Source: Ferruginibacter yonginensis (GTDB taxonomy: Bacteria; Bacteroidota; Bacteroidia; Chitinophagales; Chitinophagaceae). Taken from it: a stretch of 64,000 nucleotides of DNA. The notes beneath the pieces were generated by a model. It had not been told where the DNA came from. It did not search any database and saw only the letters and a list, made by a program, of their open reading frames with translations. Positions 53,355-61,331 of the stretch are shown here, one piece after another (positions within the stretch are counted from its first letter, which is position 1; the number at the start of each line of letters is the position of its first letter). The stretch spans positions 1,528,113 to 1,592,112 of the forward strand of contig NZ_JBHSCZ010000001.1 of the NCBI RefSeq assembly GCF_042651465.1, in the 5' to 3' direction. The position numbers and the translations under genes are program-made.

Positions 53355-54770
53355 ATGAAGGCATTGTTGAAAAAATTTTCTACTTCACCCATTGCATGGT
53401 TGATAATTTTGGTAGTGGCCACCAGCATAACATCTTGCAAAAAAGAAAGTTTTATTACTGATGCTGCTGCACAATTAGGTATATCAAAAGATACCATTCG
53501 TTTCGATACTGTTTTTACCAGTGTTGGCTCAATTACACAATCTTTCAAAATTTTTAATAACAATAATCAAAAATTAAAACTCAGTAGCATTCAACTCATG
53601 GGTGGTAATAGCAGTGCCTATAAATTAAACGTAAACGGCGTTGCAAGCAATATGGTCAATAATATTGATATAGCTGCAAATGATAGTATTTATGTTTTTG
53701 TAACAGTTAACATAAACCCAACCCCAACCAACGTACCATTTATTGTTGCTGATAGCATCGCCATTAATTACAATGGCAATAAACGATTTGTACAACTAGA
53801 AGCTTTTGGAAAAAACGCCATCTTCATTCGCAATGGCATCATCAATAGTAACACTACATTTAATAACAATTTGCCTTATGTAATTTTAGGCGGCTTACAA
53901 ATAAACAATGGCGCTACACTTAGCATTAATGCAGGTACAAAAATTTATTGTCATGCTAACGCTCCTATTATTGTAAACGGCACTTTACTTTGTAACGGAA
54001 ACTTTTTCAACCCAATAATATTCAGTGGCGACAGGTTAGATGCGCCTTACAATACTTTCCCTGCTGCATGGCCAGGTATCATTTTCAATAGTACGAGTAG
54101 TAACAACCAATTTACTTTTACAAATATTAACCAAGCTTATCAGGCGATAGTTACAAACGGACCATCACCTAACAGCAACCCAAAATTAACCCTTCAACAA
54201 TGTATAATTGACAATGCTTTTGATGCAGGCATACACAGCAACAACAGTAGCATTAATGCCAACAACTGCCTCATTAGCAACTGTGGTAGCAACATAAAAA
54301 TTGAATTAGGCGGCACGTATAATTTTACACATTGTACCGTTGCATCATATTCAAATAATGTACTGCAACATAAAAAGCCAACCATTTTTCTTTCAAACAG
54401 TAACGTTACAGCACAAACCAACAACTTAAATGCAACGCTTCGCAATTGTATTTTTTATGGTGATGCTGGTTTTGTAAACAATGAAATTGAAACTGAAAAA
54501 ATAGGCAACGCACCGTACAGCATCACTATTGATCATTGTTTGTACCGTGGTGTTGACCCTAGCAACGCTACCATAATTACTTCCATTAAAAACATCGACC
54601 CATTATTTGATAGCATTAACAACAACACTCGTTTTTATGATTTCAACATCACAAAAGATGCCAACGCACCGGGCATAAACAAAGGCACCAATACTAGTTT
54701 GTTAAAAGATTTAAACGATAAAAACCGCAATGTTGGCTTACCCGATATTGGAGCGTACGAAAAACAATAA
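53355..54770 (+). CDS. Lipoprotein with right-handed beta-helix-like repeats
   Basis: The 471-residue protein has a lipoprotein signal (SITSCKKE, Cys near residue 33) and an Ig-like N-terminal segment of the kind that anchors surface proteins (FDTVFTSVGSITQSFKIFNNNNQKLKLSSI). Asn-rich repeats of a parallel beta-helix follow (GATLSINAGTKIYCHAN, SINANNCLISNCGSN, NNLNATLRNCIFYG), ending in LPDIGAYE. Proteins of this kind bind or cleave carbohydrates, or only display surface domains. No catalytic motif could be identified. Confidence 0.75.
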   Translation: MKALLKKFSTSPIAWLIILVVATSITSCKKESFITDAAAQLGISKDTIRFDTVFTSVGSITQSFKIFNNNNQKLKLSSIQLMGGNSSAYKLNVNGVASNMVNNIDIAANDSIYVFVTVNINPTPTNVPFIVADSIAINYNGNKRFVQLEAFGKNAIFIRNGIINSNTTFNNNLPYVILGGLQINNGATLSINAGTKIYCHANAPIIVNGTLLCNGNFFNPIIFSGDRLDAPYNTFPAAWPGIIFNSTSSNNQFTFTNINQAYQAIVTNGPSPNSNPKLTLQQCIIDNAFDAGIHSNNSSINANNCLISNCGSNIKIELGGTYNFTHCTVASYSNNVLQHKKPTIFLSNSNVTAQTNNLNATLRNCIFYGDAGFVNNEIETEKIGNAPYSITIDHCLYRGVDPSNATIITSIKNIDPLFDSINNNTRFYDFNITKDANAPGINKGTNTSLLKDLNDKNRNVGLPDIGAYEKQ

Positions 54771-54790
54771 ACCAACAATCAACAAAAAAT

Positions 54791-55354
54791 ATGTACAAAA
54801 TTTTTATTGCAGTGTTAGCACTTATTAGTTGCCAAGCTGCTCAAAACCAACCCAACCAAACAAACAATATTATGTCAAACACCACCGCAACAATCCACCA
54901 ATTTTCAGTACCTGCATTAAATGGTAGCACCATCAATTTTGCTGATTTTAAAGGTAAAAAAATATTGATTGTAAACACCGCATCGGAGTGTGGGTATACA
55001 CCACAATATAAAGAGCTACAACAACTTTATACCCAATACCAACAAAAGCTTGTAATAGTGGGCTTTCCGGCTAATAATTTTGGTGCACAAGAGCCAGGTA
55101 GCAACGCAACCATCCAAACCTTCTGCGAAAAAAATTATGGTGTTACATTCCCAATGGCAGCAAAAATTTCTGTAAAAGGCGATGATATGGCACCTATTTA
55201 CAAATGGCTTACTAGCAAAGCACACAACCAAGTAATGGATGCAAGCATTACCTGGAACTTCAATAAATTTTTATTAGACGAAAACGGTGTATTGCTTCAA
55301 AAATTTGATAGTGATGTTACGCCACTCAGCAGTACCATCACCAGTTTGTTATAA
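54791..55354 (+). CDS. Glutathione-peroxidase-like thiol peroxidase (lipoprotein)
   Basis: A 187-residue GPx-fold protein with a lipoprotein signal (LISC, Cys14) and then the peroxidatic C67 in NTASECGYTPQY. GFPANNFGAQEPGS carries the Gln of the catalytic tetrad, and the Trp lies in ITWNFNKFLLD. It uses Cys instead of selenocysteine, so thioredoxin-type reductants are likely. A signal-less product from a second in-frame ATG (54872) is possible. A terminator follows whose T-tract overlaps the holB promoter. Confidence 0.9.
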   Translation: MYKIFIAVLALISCQAAQNQPNQTNNIMSNTTATIHQFSVPALNGSTINFADFKGKKILIVNTASECGYTPQYKELQQLYTQYQQKLVIVGFPANNFGAQEPGSNATIQTFCEKNYGVTFPMAAKISVKGDDMAPIYKWLTSKAHNQVMDASITWNFNKFLLDENGVLLQKFDSDVTPLSSTITSLL

Positions 55355-55374
55355 AATTAGCAACCCAATTTTTT

Positions 55375-55418
55375 GCCGATAGTTGCCAACAGTTACGCTA
55401 CTATCGGCTTCTTTTTTG
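55375..55418 (+). terminator. Terminator after the peroxidase gene, overlapping the holB -33 box
   Basis: GCCGATAG (55375-55382) pairs with CTATCGGC (55401-55408), followed by TTCTTTTTTG. The final TTTG doubles as the -33 element of the next promoter. Confidence 0.7.
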
Positions 55419-55446
55419 CAGACCATTTAGCTATGTTGTACATTTG
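55415..55446 (+). promoter_or_regulatory. Promoter of holB
   Basis: TTTG (55415-55418), a 20-nt spacer and TACATTTG (55439-55446). The box ends 5 nt before the ATG at 55452. Confidence 0.65.
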
Positions 55447-55451
55447 CAACC

Positions 55452-56681
55452 ATGCATTTTAACGACGTAATTGGTCAACAAGCACTCAAGCAGCAACTCA
55501 CCCACATGATTCAACAAAACAGGTTGAGCCATGCCCTTCTTTTTTTAGGTAAAGAAGGTGTAGGTGCATTGCCTTTGGCCATTGCGTTTGCTCAATATAT
55601 TTGTTGCGAAAACAATCCACTACAAACCAACAAAAAAAAGGAAGCACCAGCAGCAGCTTCATTATTTGGTGAAGAGCCAGCCATAGCTACCAACACTGAT
55701 CCAGCATCATTTACGGAGGCATGTGGCATTTGCAGTAGTTGCACCAAAGCAGCACAATTGGTACATCCTGATATTCATTTTTCATACCCAACCGTTACCT
55801 TAAAATCTGGCGACAAACCCATATCCACTAACTTCATTACACAGTGGCGCAAGTTTATTGCTGCACAACCTTACGGTAATGTGTACGATTGGCTGCAAGA
55901 AATTAATACCGAAAACAAACAAGGTAATATAACGGCTGAAGAATGTAACGACATCATCCGTAAAATGAGCCTCAAAAGCTTTGAAAGCGCTTACAAAATC
56001 CTCATTATGTGGATGCCCGAAATGCTCGGCAAAAACGGCAATAAATTATTAAAGCTAATAGAAGAACCTCCACCTGATACTTTATTTATTTTAGTAGCCG
56101 AAAACGATGCACTCATACTGCCTACCATTTTAAGTAGAACACAGTTAGTAAAAGTACCGTTGTTACAACCGGCCGATATTCAACAGGCACTTGTAACCCA
56201 ACAACACTTGCCACTGCATACAGCAAAGCAAATTGCCAGCATTTGCGAAGGCAACTACCATGAGGCATTGCAACAATTGCAACATGCGGATGATAATTGG
56301 GAAACCATGCTTAAAGAGTGGCTCAATGCAACGGTGAGGTTTAATGCCGCAGCTCAAGTAAAGTGGATTGATGAAACCGCAAAAATTGGTCGTGAAAAAC
56401 AAAAACAATTCTTAAAATATTTCACCCACATTTTAGAGCAATCCATTCGTTATAGCGCCAACCCAACATTGTTAAGTGAACATACCAGCGATAGCATCAT
56501 CAGTTTTGCCCAAAAATTCAACAAAATGTGCGATGCTACACAGCTTGAAGCCATCGCCCAAATGCTAAGCGAAGCGGCCTACTATATTGAGCGTAATGCC
56601 AACGCTAAAATGCTCTTTCATGCCCTTACCATAAGGTTATACCATATTATTACCAACAAATCATTAATTTTGATTCAATAG
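55452..56681 (+). CDS. holB: DNA polymerase III subunit delta'
   Basis: A 409-residue clamp-loader delta' subunit: FNDVIGQQALKQQLTHMIQQNRLSHALLFLGKEGVGALPLA. As in other delta' subunits the P-loop is degenerate, with no GKS/T. A four-Cys zinc module follows (CGICSSC with the upstream CC pair), then LLKLIEEPPPDTLFILVAENDALILPTILSRTQ. It is part of the gamma complex that loads the sliding clamp. An insert of about 30 residues between the two Cys pairs makes it longer than usual. Confidence 0.93.
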   Translation: MHFNDVIGQQALKQQLTHMIQQNRLSHALLFLGKEGVGALPLAIAFAQYICCENNPLQTNKKKEAPAAASLFGEEPAIATNTDPASFTEACGICSSCTKAAQLVHPDIHFSYPTVTLKSGDKPISTNFITQWRKFIAAQPYGNVYDWLQEINTENKQGNITAEECNDIIRKMSLKSFESAYKILIMWMPEMLGKNGNKLLKLIEEPPPDTLFILVAENDALILPTILSRTQLVKVPLLQPADIQQALVTQQHLPLHTAKQIASICEGNYHEALQQLQHADDNWETMLKEWLNATVRFNAAAQVKWIDETAKIGREKQKQFLKYFTHILEQSIRYSANPTLLSEHTSDSIISFAQKFNKMCDATQLEAIAQMLSEAAYYIERNANAKMLFHALTIRLYHIITNKSLILIQ

Positions 56682-56880
56682 GTAACATCAAGTACAAATT
56701 TGTGTTATGTTTTTTGGTAACCAGCAAAGCAGCAGCTATATGCAGCTTCGGTGGCGTCGCACATTTCATCTGTTGTACTACTATTAAGCTTTTTTAAGAT
56801 AATCATGGTTTAACCCATGTTCATCTTATCAAAAATGTTACCTCAACCTATTACCTAACGATTGATAAATATTTTATACA
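56682..56880. other. Structured region between holB and ricT
   Basis: Two nested pairings are seen: an outer GGTAACAT (56681-56688) with ATGTTACC (56835-56842), and an inner GATAA (56798-56802) with TTATC (56826-56830), enclosing CATGGTT / AACCCATG. It may be a leader RNA element for ricT. It does not match a riboswitch I recognise. Confidence 0.3.
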
Positions 56881-58401
56881 ATGGCTTGTGGAAGTTGCGG
56901 TACAGGTGCACCAGGCGGTTGCCAAAGCAAAGGCAGTTGCAGTTCGGGCGCTTGTAACAGAATGAACGTACACGATTGGTTAGCAAACCTCCCCTTTGCT
57001 GACCCTGAAAGTAGTTGCCGTATAGTTGAAGTAAGTTTTAACAATGGCAGCCGTAAAGATTATTTTAAAAATACCACCTTACATTATTTTGAAAAAGGCG
57101 AAATGATAGCCCTCGAAGGCGTAAACGGCTTTGATGTTGGTATGGTTAACCTTACTGGTGAGTTGGTACGTTTACAACTCAAAAAAAATAACATCGACGA
57201 AAAAAGTGCCGATATTAAAAAGATTTTACGCCGTGCTACAGAAGCTGATCTAGCTAAAATGGCCGAAAACAAAGCTCGAGAAGCTGAAGTACTTATTCGT
57301 AGCAGGGCTATGGCCCGTCAACTAAAGCTCGAACTTAAAATGGCCGAAGTTGAAATTCAAGCCGATGGTCGTAAAGCAACCTTCTTTTATATTGCTGATG
57401 ATAGGGTTGATTTTAGAGAGCTCATAAAATTATATGCTAGCGAATTCAAAGTAAAAGTGGAAATGCGCCAAATTGGTGCCCGACAAGAAGCTGGTAAAGT
57501 AGGCGGCATTGGCAGTTGTGGCCGTGAGTTGTGTTGTGCTACTTGGCTTACTGATTTTAAAAGTGTAAATACCAATGCAGCCCGTTATCAAAACTTAAGT
57601 ATCAATCAAACCAAATTAAGCGGACAATGTGGTCGCTTAAAATGTTGCCTCAATTATGAGTTAGATACTTATATGGATGCGTTACAGTTTTTCCCTACTG
57701 ATGCAGATGTACTTGAAACGGCCAAGGGAAGAGCCTTTTTAGTTAAGAAAGATATTTTCAAAAACCTTATGTGGTATAGCATGGCTGATAGCAGCAAGCA
57801 TTACCCACTATCTATTGATACAGTAAAAAAAATAAAGGCACAAAACAAAGATGGAATTCGTCCGGAGGAGTTAGAAGTTGCAGAAGTAGTTACCAGTAAA
57901 CCAAAAGAAGTAGAGCCTGAGTATGCTGATATAGTAGGACAAATTAGTTTACGTAGCCTCGAAAAAACTACCCGTAAACGTAGAGATAAAGAACGTAGCC
58001 AACAACAAGGCCCTAGAAATAACAATCAAGGTATGCCACAGCGTAGCAAAAATGCGCAAGGCAATACAAATGCTGAAGCTAGGCTACAACCAAACAATCG
58101 TGGCGGTAACAATGCTAACAATGCTAACAATGCTGCACCACGTAACCAACAACAAAATAGAAACCAGCAGCAAAAGCCACCGCTACAACAAGGCAACAAA
58201 CCGCAACAAGCTGGTGGTCAGCCTCCACGTAACACACAACAAGGGGCACCAAATAAACCAGCTATAAACAGTAATAACAAACAAAACAATGGCCCTAGGC
58301 AACGGCCACCACAACAAGGCAATAGGCAAAACATGCCACCGAGAGGTCCACGTAATAACCCACAAGGCCCTGCCGCCCCACCAAGTAATACAACTACATA
58401 A
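56881..58401 (+). CDS. ricT: PSP1-domain protein RicT (YaaT-like)
   Basis: The 506-residue protein starts with a Cys/Gly-rich head (MACGSCGTGAPGGCQSKGSC). The PSP1 domain contains the Cys motifs SCGRELCCATWL and GQCGRLKCCLNYELD. A tail of about 130 residues is rich in Gln, Asn, Pro and Arg. In B. subtilis, RicT works with RicA and RicF in an Fe-S complex that affects RNA processing; other partners are not here. The tail encodes low-complexity repeats, including three tandem copies of AACAATGCT (58108-58134). It is the last conserved core gene before the integron-like region. Confidence 0.88.
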   Translation: MACGSCGTGAPGGCQSKGSCSSGACNRMNVHDWLANLPFADPESSCRIVEVSFNNGSRKDYFKNTTLHYFEKGEMIALEGVNGFDVGMVNLTGELVRLQLKKNNIDEKSADIKKILRRATEADLAKMAENKAREAEVLIRSRAMARQLKLELKMAEVEIQADGRKATFFYIADDRVDFRELIKLYASEFKVKVEMRQIGARQEAGKVGGIGSCGRELCCATWLTDFKSVNTNAARYQNLSINQTKLSGQCGRLKCCLNYELDTYMDALQFFPTDADVLETAKGRAFLVKKDIFKNLMWYSMADSSKHYPLSIDTVKKIKAQNKDGIRPEELEVAEVVTSKPKEVEPEYADIVGQISLRSLEKTTRKRRDKERSQQQGPRNNNQGMPQRSKNAQGNTNAEARLQPNNRGGNNANNANNAAPRNQQQNRNQQQKPPLQQGNKPQQAGGQPPRNTQQGAPNKPAINSNNKQNNGPRQRPPQQGNRQNMPPRGPRNNPQGPAAPPSNTTT

Positions 58402-58419
58402 ATAAAAAATTTACAAATA

Positions 58420-58450
58420 AAAAAGCTGTCAAAATTTTGACGGCTTTTTT
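58420..58450 (+). terminator. Terminator after ricT
   Basis: AAAAAGC-T-GTCAAAATTTTGAC-G-GCTTTTTT, a long stem with a T-tail 19 nt after the ricT stop. Confidence 0.85.
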
Positions 58451-58682
58451 ATTTCTCTTCAATGAAAAAATTGCGTGGGTAACCGTACACTTCATCAAAC
58501 CCTAAAAGAATAAAAAAACTAAAAAATTTATCAAAAAATATAACTTTTATAAAATTAATATGTAATTTCAAAGTACGGATTTACCACCGTATAAAACATA
58601 GTTTAATCTGTCATTGCCGCCAATGAAAACTTACCACCCATGTGAGTGAGGGCGACGAAGTCGTACTAAAATTTATAAACGC

Positions 58683-59942
58683 ATGAGTACCTTATCTTCC
58701 AATACTGATACCTACATTGCCACAGTTCAACTAAAATCGTTATTTCACAAAAATGAAAATAAAATTGGTATTTTCTTTTCATTCAGTGATACTGTAATTT
58801 ATAAAGCAGTAAAACAACTCAATTTTTGCAAGTACAGCAAAACATATAAAGCTTGGTTGGCGCCAAAAACAGCAACCAATTATCAACAAATTTGTAATGC
58901 ATTAAAAACTATTGCTAGTATTCAAATTGATAATATTGAAAAAACAATACCAACAAAAATACCATTAGCTAGTACACAATACACAAATAGTAGGGTTAAT
59001 ACAACCCAAACATTAGCAACAAAATATTCGTTTAAAAATGCTGTAACAGCCATACCTATTTATCGGTTACATGCAGTGCATCAAAAAACTATGAAACAAA
59101 TGCAACAAACATTGCATTTAAAAAGTTACAGTTTAAGTACACAACGTACATATTTAAACGAATTAGCACAATTTTTACAAACACTTAAAAATGCTGACCC
59201 AGCATCACTTTCAACCAATAGGGTTAAAGATTATTTACAATATTGCTATCAAACTTTAAAACTCAGCGAAAATACCATACATAGTAGAATGAACGCTTTA
59301 AAATTTTATTATGAACAAGTATTGGGGAGAGAAAAGTTTTTTTATGAAATACCCCGACCAAAAAAGAAAATGCAATTACCCAAGGTAATGGGTGAGTTAG
59401 AGCTGGGCCGATTATTTAATGCATTAACCAATAAAAAACACAAAGCTATTTTATTTACAGCTTACAGTGCAGGGTTGAGGGTAAGTGAAGTAGCCGCTTT
59501 AAAAATAAAAAATATTGATAGTGATCGTATGCAAATTTTTGTAGAAAATGCAAAAGGTAAAAAAGATAGGTATGTAACGCTTAGTCCAATTTTATTAGAT
59601 ATTTTGAGAGAATACATAAAATCATACAAACCAAAACCGAAGGTATATTTATTTGAATCAGAGTTATCGAAAGAAGCTTACCCTACCAGAACCCTACAAC
59701 GGATATTTCAGCTTGCCAAAGAAAAAGCAGGAATAAAAAAAGAAATTGGTATACACAGTTTACGACACAGTTTTGCAACACATTTATTAGAAAAAGGAAC
59801 AGACATCCGTTACATAAAAGATATTCTCGGGCATTTCAACATTAAAACCACTGAAAGATATTTGCATGTAAGTAAAAAAGACTTGGTGAATGTGGTAAGT
59901 CCACTCGATGATTTATTTAGAAGAGGCGGAATAGAATGGTAA
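58683..59942 (+). CDS. Tyrosine recombinase, candidate integron-type integrase
   Basis: A 419-residue tyrosine recombinase. Residues 1-100 form a small domain (IFFSFSDTVIYKAVKQLNFCKYSKTYKAWLAPK) seen in other Bacteroidota integrases. Residues about 134-215 are the SAM-like core-binding domain. The catalytic domain has R266 (SAGLRVSEVAAL), K291/K293 (NAKGKKDRY), H358 and R361 (HSLRHSFATHLL), H384 (LGHFNIKTTERYLH) and nucleophile Y393. The ending VVSPLDDLF resembles the SPLD ending of IntI enzymes, but the extra segment typical of IntI before the second catalytic half is absent. It reads toward the cassettes, as in inverted integrons. A phage or Xer-like origin is the alternative. Confidence 0.85.
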   Translation: MSTLSSNTDTYIATVQLKSLFHKNENKIGIFFSFSDTVIYKAVKQLNFCKYSKTYKAWLAPKTATNYQQICNALKTIASIQIDNIEKTIPTKIPLASTQYTNSRVNTTQTLATKYSFKNAVTAIPIYRLHAVHQKTMKQMQQTLHLKSYSLSTQRTYLNELAQFLQTLKNADPASLSTNRVKDYLQYCYQTLKLSENTIHSRMNALKFYYEQVLGREKFFYEIPRPKKKMQLPKVMGELELGRLFNALTNKKHKAILFTAYSAGLRVSEVAALKIKNIDSDRMQIFVENAKGKKDRYVTLSPILLDILREYIKSYKPKPKVYLFESELSKEAYPTRTLQRIFQLAKEKAGIKKEIGIHSLRHSFATHLLEKGTDIRYIKDILGHFNIKTTERYLHVSKKDLVNVVSPLDDLFRRGGIEW

Positions 59943-59986
59943 ACAATCATTAATTAAATAAAAAACAAAAACACACAAAATGTATT

Positions 59987-60081
59987 GCCGCAACTACAAT
60001 GTAAAATTGCGAATACCAAATCGTTGGTTTTCAATGCAATTATTTTACAAACAAGTTGAGAGAGTAGCGTATATTTAAGTG
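59987..60081 (+). other. Candidate attI-like region before the first cassette
   Basis: Between the recombinase stop and the first cassette boundary are a GCCGCAAC box (59987-59994) and an inverted repeat TGTAAAATTGC (60000-60010) / GCAATTATTTTACA (60036-60049). The region ends at the G of GTTGGCGGC (60081), the first cassette junction. The triplet before the junction is AGT, not the CC seen before the three attC junctions, as expected for an attI side. The assignment is inference. Confidence 0.35.
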
Positions 60082-60164
60082 TTGGCGGCAAGGCTAACGG
60101 ACAGCCGTACAAACTTCAACAGTCCTGACAAAACAAACTTGCTGCCGTAAACGGAAAACGACAA

Positions 60165-61328
60165 ATGACAGAAATAGTAATAATAGGCATAGTTCTTTTC
60201 GTAATATTTTTAATTCGACAGAATTACCTTGAAAACAAGCGACAAGAAGAACTAAAACAAAAGCGACTTCTTCATGAACAAAAAAGACAGCAAGAAGCAG
60301 AACGCAAACGTAAACTTGACCTTGCCGCTGCCGAAAAGAAACGCAAAGACGAAGCAGAAAAAAAGAGACTTGACGAGCTCAACAACGAAACAATCACTAT
60401 TGTTTATGAGAGCGTAAATGAAACAGGAAAGCCAATTGCTATTGCGAAACGAGCTAACAATACTTTTGTTTCTATTGAACGAGAAAATCAACGCTTTGAA
60501 ATATCGGAGCAAATACGACTTGCAAAGACCACCCTTAACCAATGGAATTGGTATGACGAAGCAACCTACCAAAATGTTTTAGCTGCAAAGCGTAGACAAG
60601 ACGCTGCTCGTCAACAGCAACAAGAAAGATTAAGACAGCAATCTCAATATTTAGACAGTTTCAGAATTGAATACTTGTTTCATATGACACACAAAAGCAA
60701 CCTACAAAATATCTTACAAAATGGTTTGCTTTCACATAATCAGGCAAGAAATGGTAGACTAACCCAAGTTGACATAGCCGACAATCAAGTAAATGACAGA
60801 CGTTCAAGAAATGAACCCATTTACCAAAGAAGTATTCACGATTATGTTCCGCTTTATTTCAATCCCAAAAATCCTATGCTTTACAGACGTGGAAACATTC
60901 AAAACGACATCATTATTCTTGCAATAGACAGAATCCTTTTGTACCAACCGAACACGGTTTTTACAAATGGAAATGCAGCAGCAGGTGCAACTTCATTTTA
61001 TAGCAACCCAGATGATTTAACAAATTTAAATTGGGCTTGTATCAATGCGGATTATTGGAATGACATCGTTGATGGCAAACGCATAAAATGTTCGGAAGTT
61101 TTAGTTTATCTGAATGTTCCGACTACTGCTATTAAGAAAATATTTTGCAATAATCAACACACTAAACAATTTGTTGAAAGCAGTTTCACAAATCATCCTG
61201 CAATTGACGTAGAGATAAAATCAAATTTGTACTTTAGCGGTTTTGTTCAACAGAATAACAACTATCAAAATACGCAACCACCAACGAACTTTACAAACTA
61301 TGACCCAATTGACGATTTACCCTTTTAA
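60165..61328 (+). CDS. darT: DarT-family DNA ADP-ribosyltransferase toxin with membrane anchor
   Basis: A 387-residue protein. Residues about 165-360 are a DarT (DUF4433) domain: LFHMTHKSNLQNILQNGLLSHN (H176), then RRSRNEPIY, SIHDYVPLYFNPKNPMLYR and the catalytic-type Glu E311 in KCSEVLVYLNVP. DarT ADP-ribosylates thymidine in single-stranded DNA using NAD+, and DarG reverses it. Unlike typical DarT (about 210 aa), this one has a membrane segment at residues 4-17, a highly charged coiled coil (about 20-72), a small domain (73-135) and a Gln-rich linker. The C-terminus is Asn/Gln/Pro-rich. The antitoxin gene starts 3 nt after its stop. Confidence 0.87.
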   Translation: MTEIVIIGIVLFVIFLIRQNYLENKRQEELKQKRLLHEQKRQQEAERKRKLDLAAAEKKRKDEAEKKRLDELNNETITIVYESVNETGKPIAIAKRANNTFVSIERENQRFEISEQIRLAKTTLNQWNWYDEATYQNVLAAKRRQDAARQQQQERLRQQSQYLDSFRIEYLFHMTHKSNLQNILQNGLLSHNQARNGRLTQVDIADNQVNDRRSRNEPIYQRSIHDYVPLYFNPKNPMLYRRGNIQNDIIILAIDRILLYQPNTVFTNGNAAAGATSFYSNPDDLTNLNWACINADYWNDIVDGKRIKCSEVLVYLNVPTTAIKKIFCNNQHTKQFVESSFTNHPAIDVEIKSNLYFSGFVQQNNNYQNTQPPTNFTNYDPIDDLPF

Positions 61329-61331
61329 AGT

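Noticed and set aside
58108..58134. Triplicated AACAATGCT as a possible CRISPR-like or regulatory repeat
   Set aside because: In frame with ricT and part of its Asn/Ala low-complexity tail; too short and without spacers.
58451..58682. Region before the recombinase as a possible left attachment site
   Set aside because: Only weak inverted bases (TACGG/CCGTA near 58575) and no AAC/GTT boxes matching the cassette sites; I could not identify a boundary.
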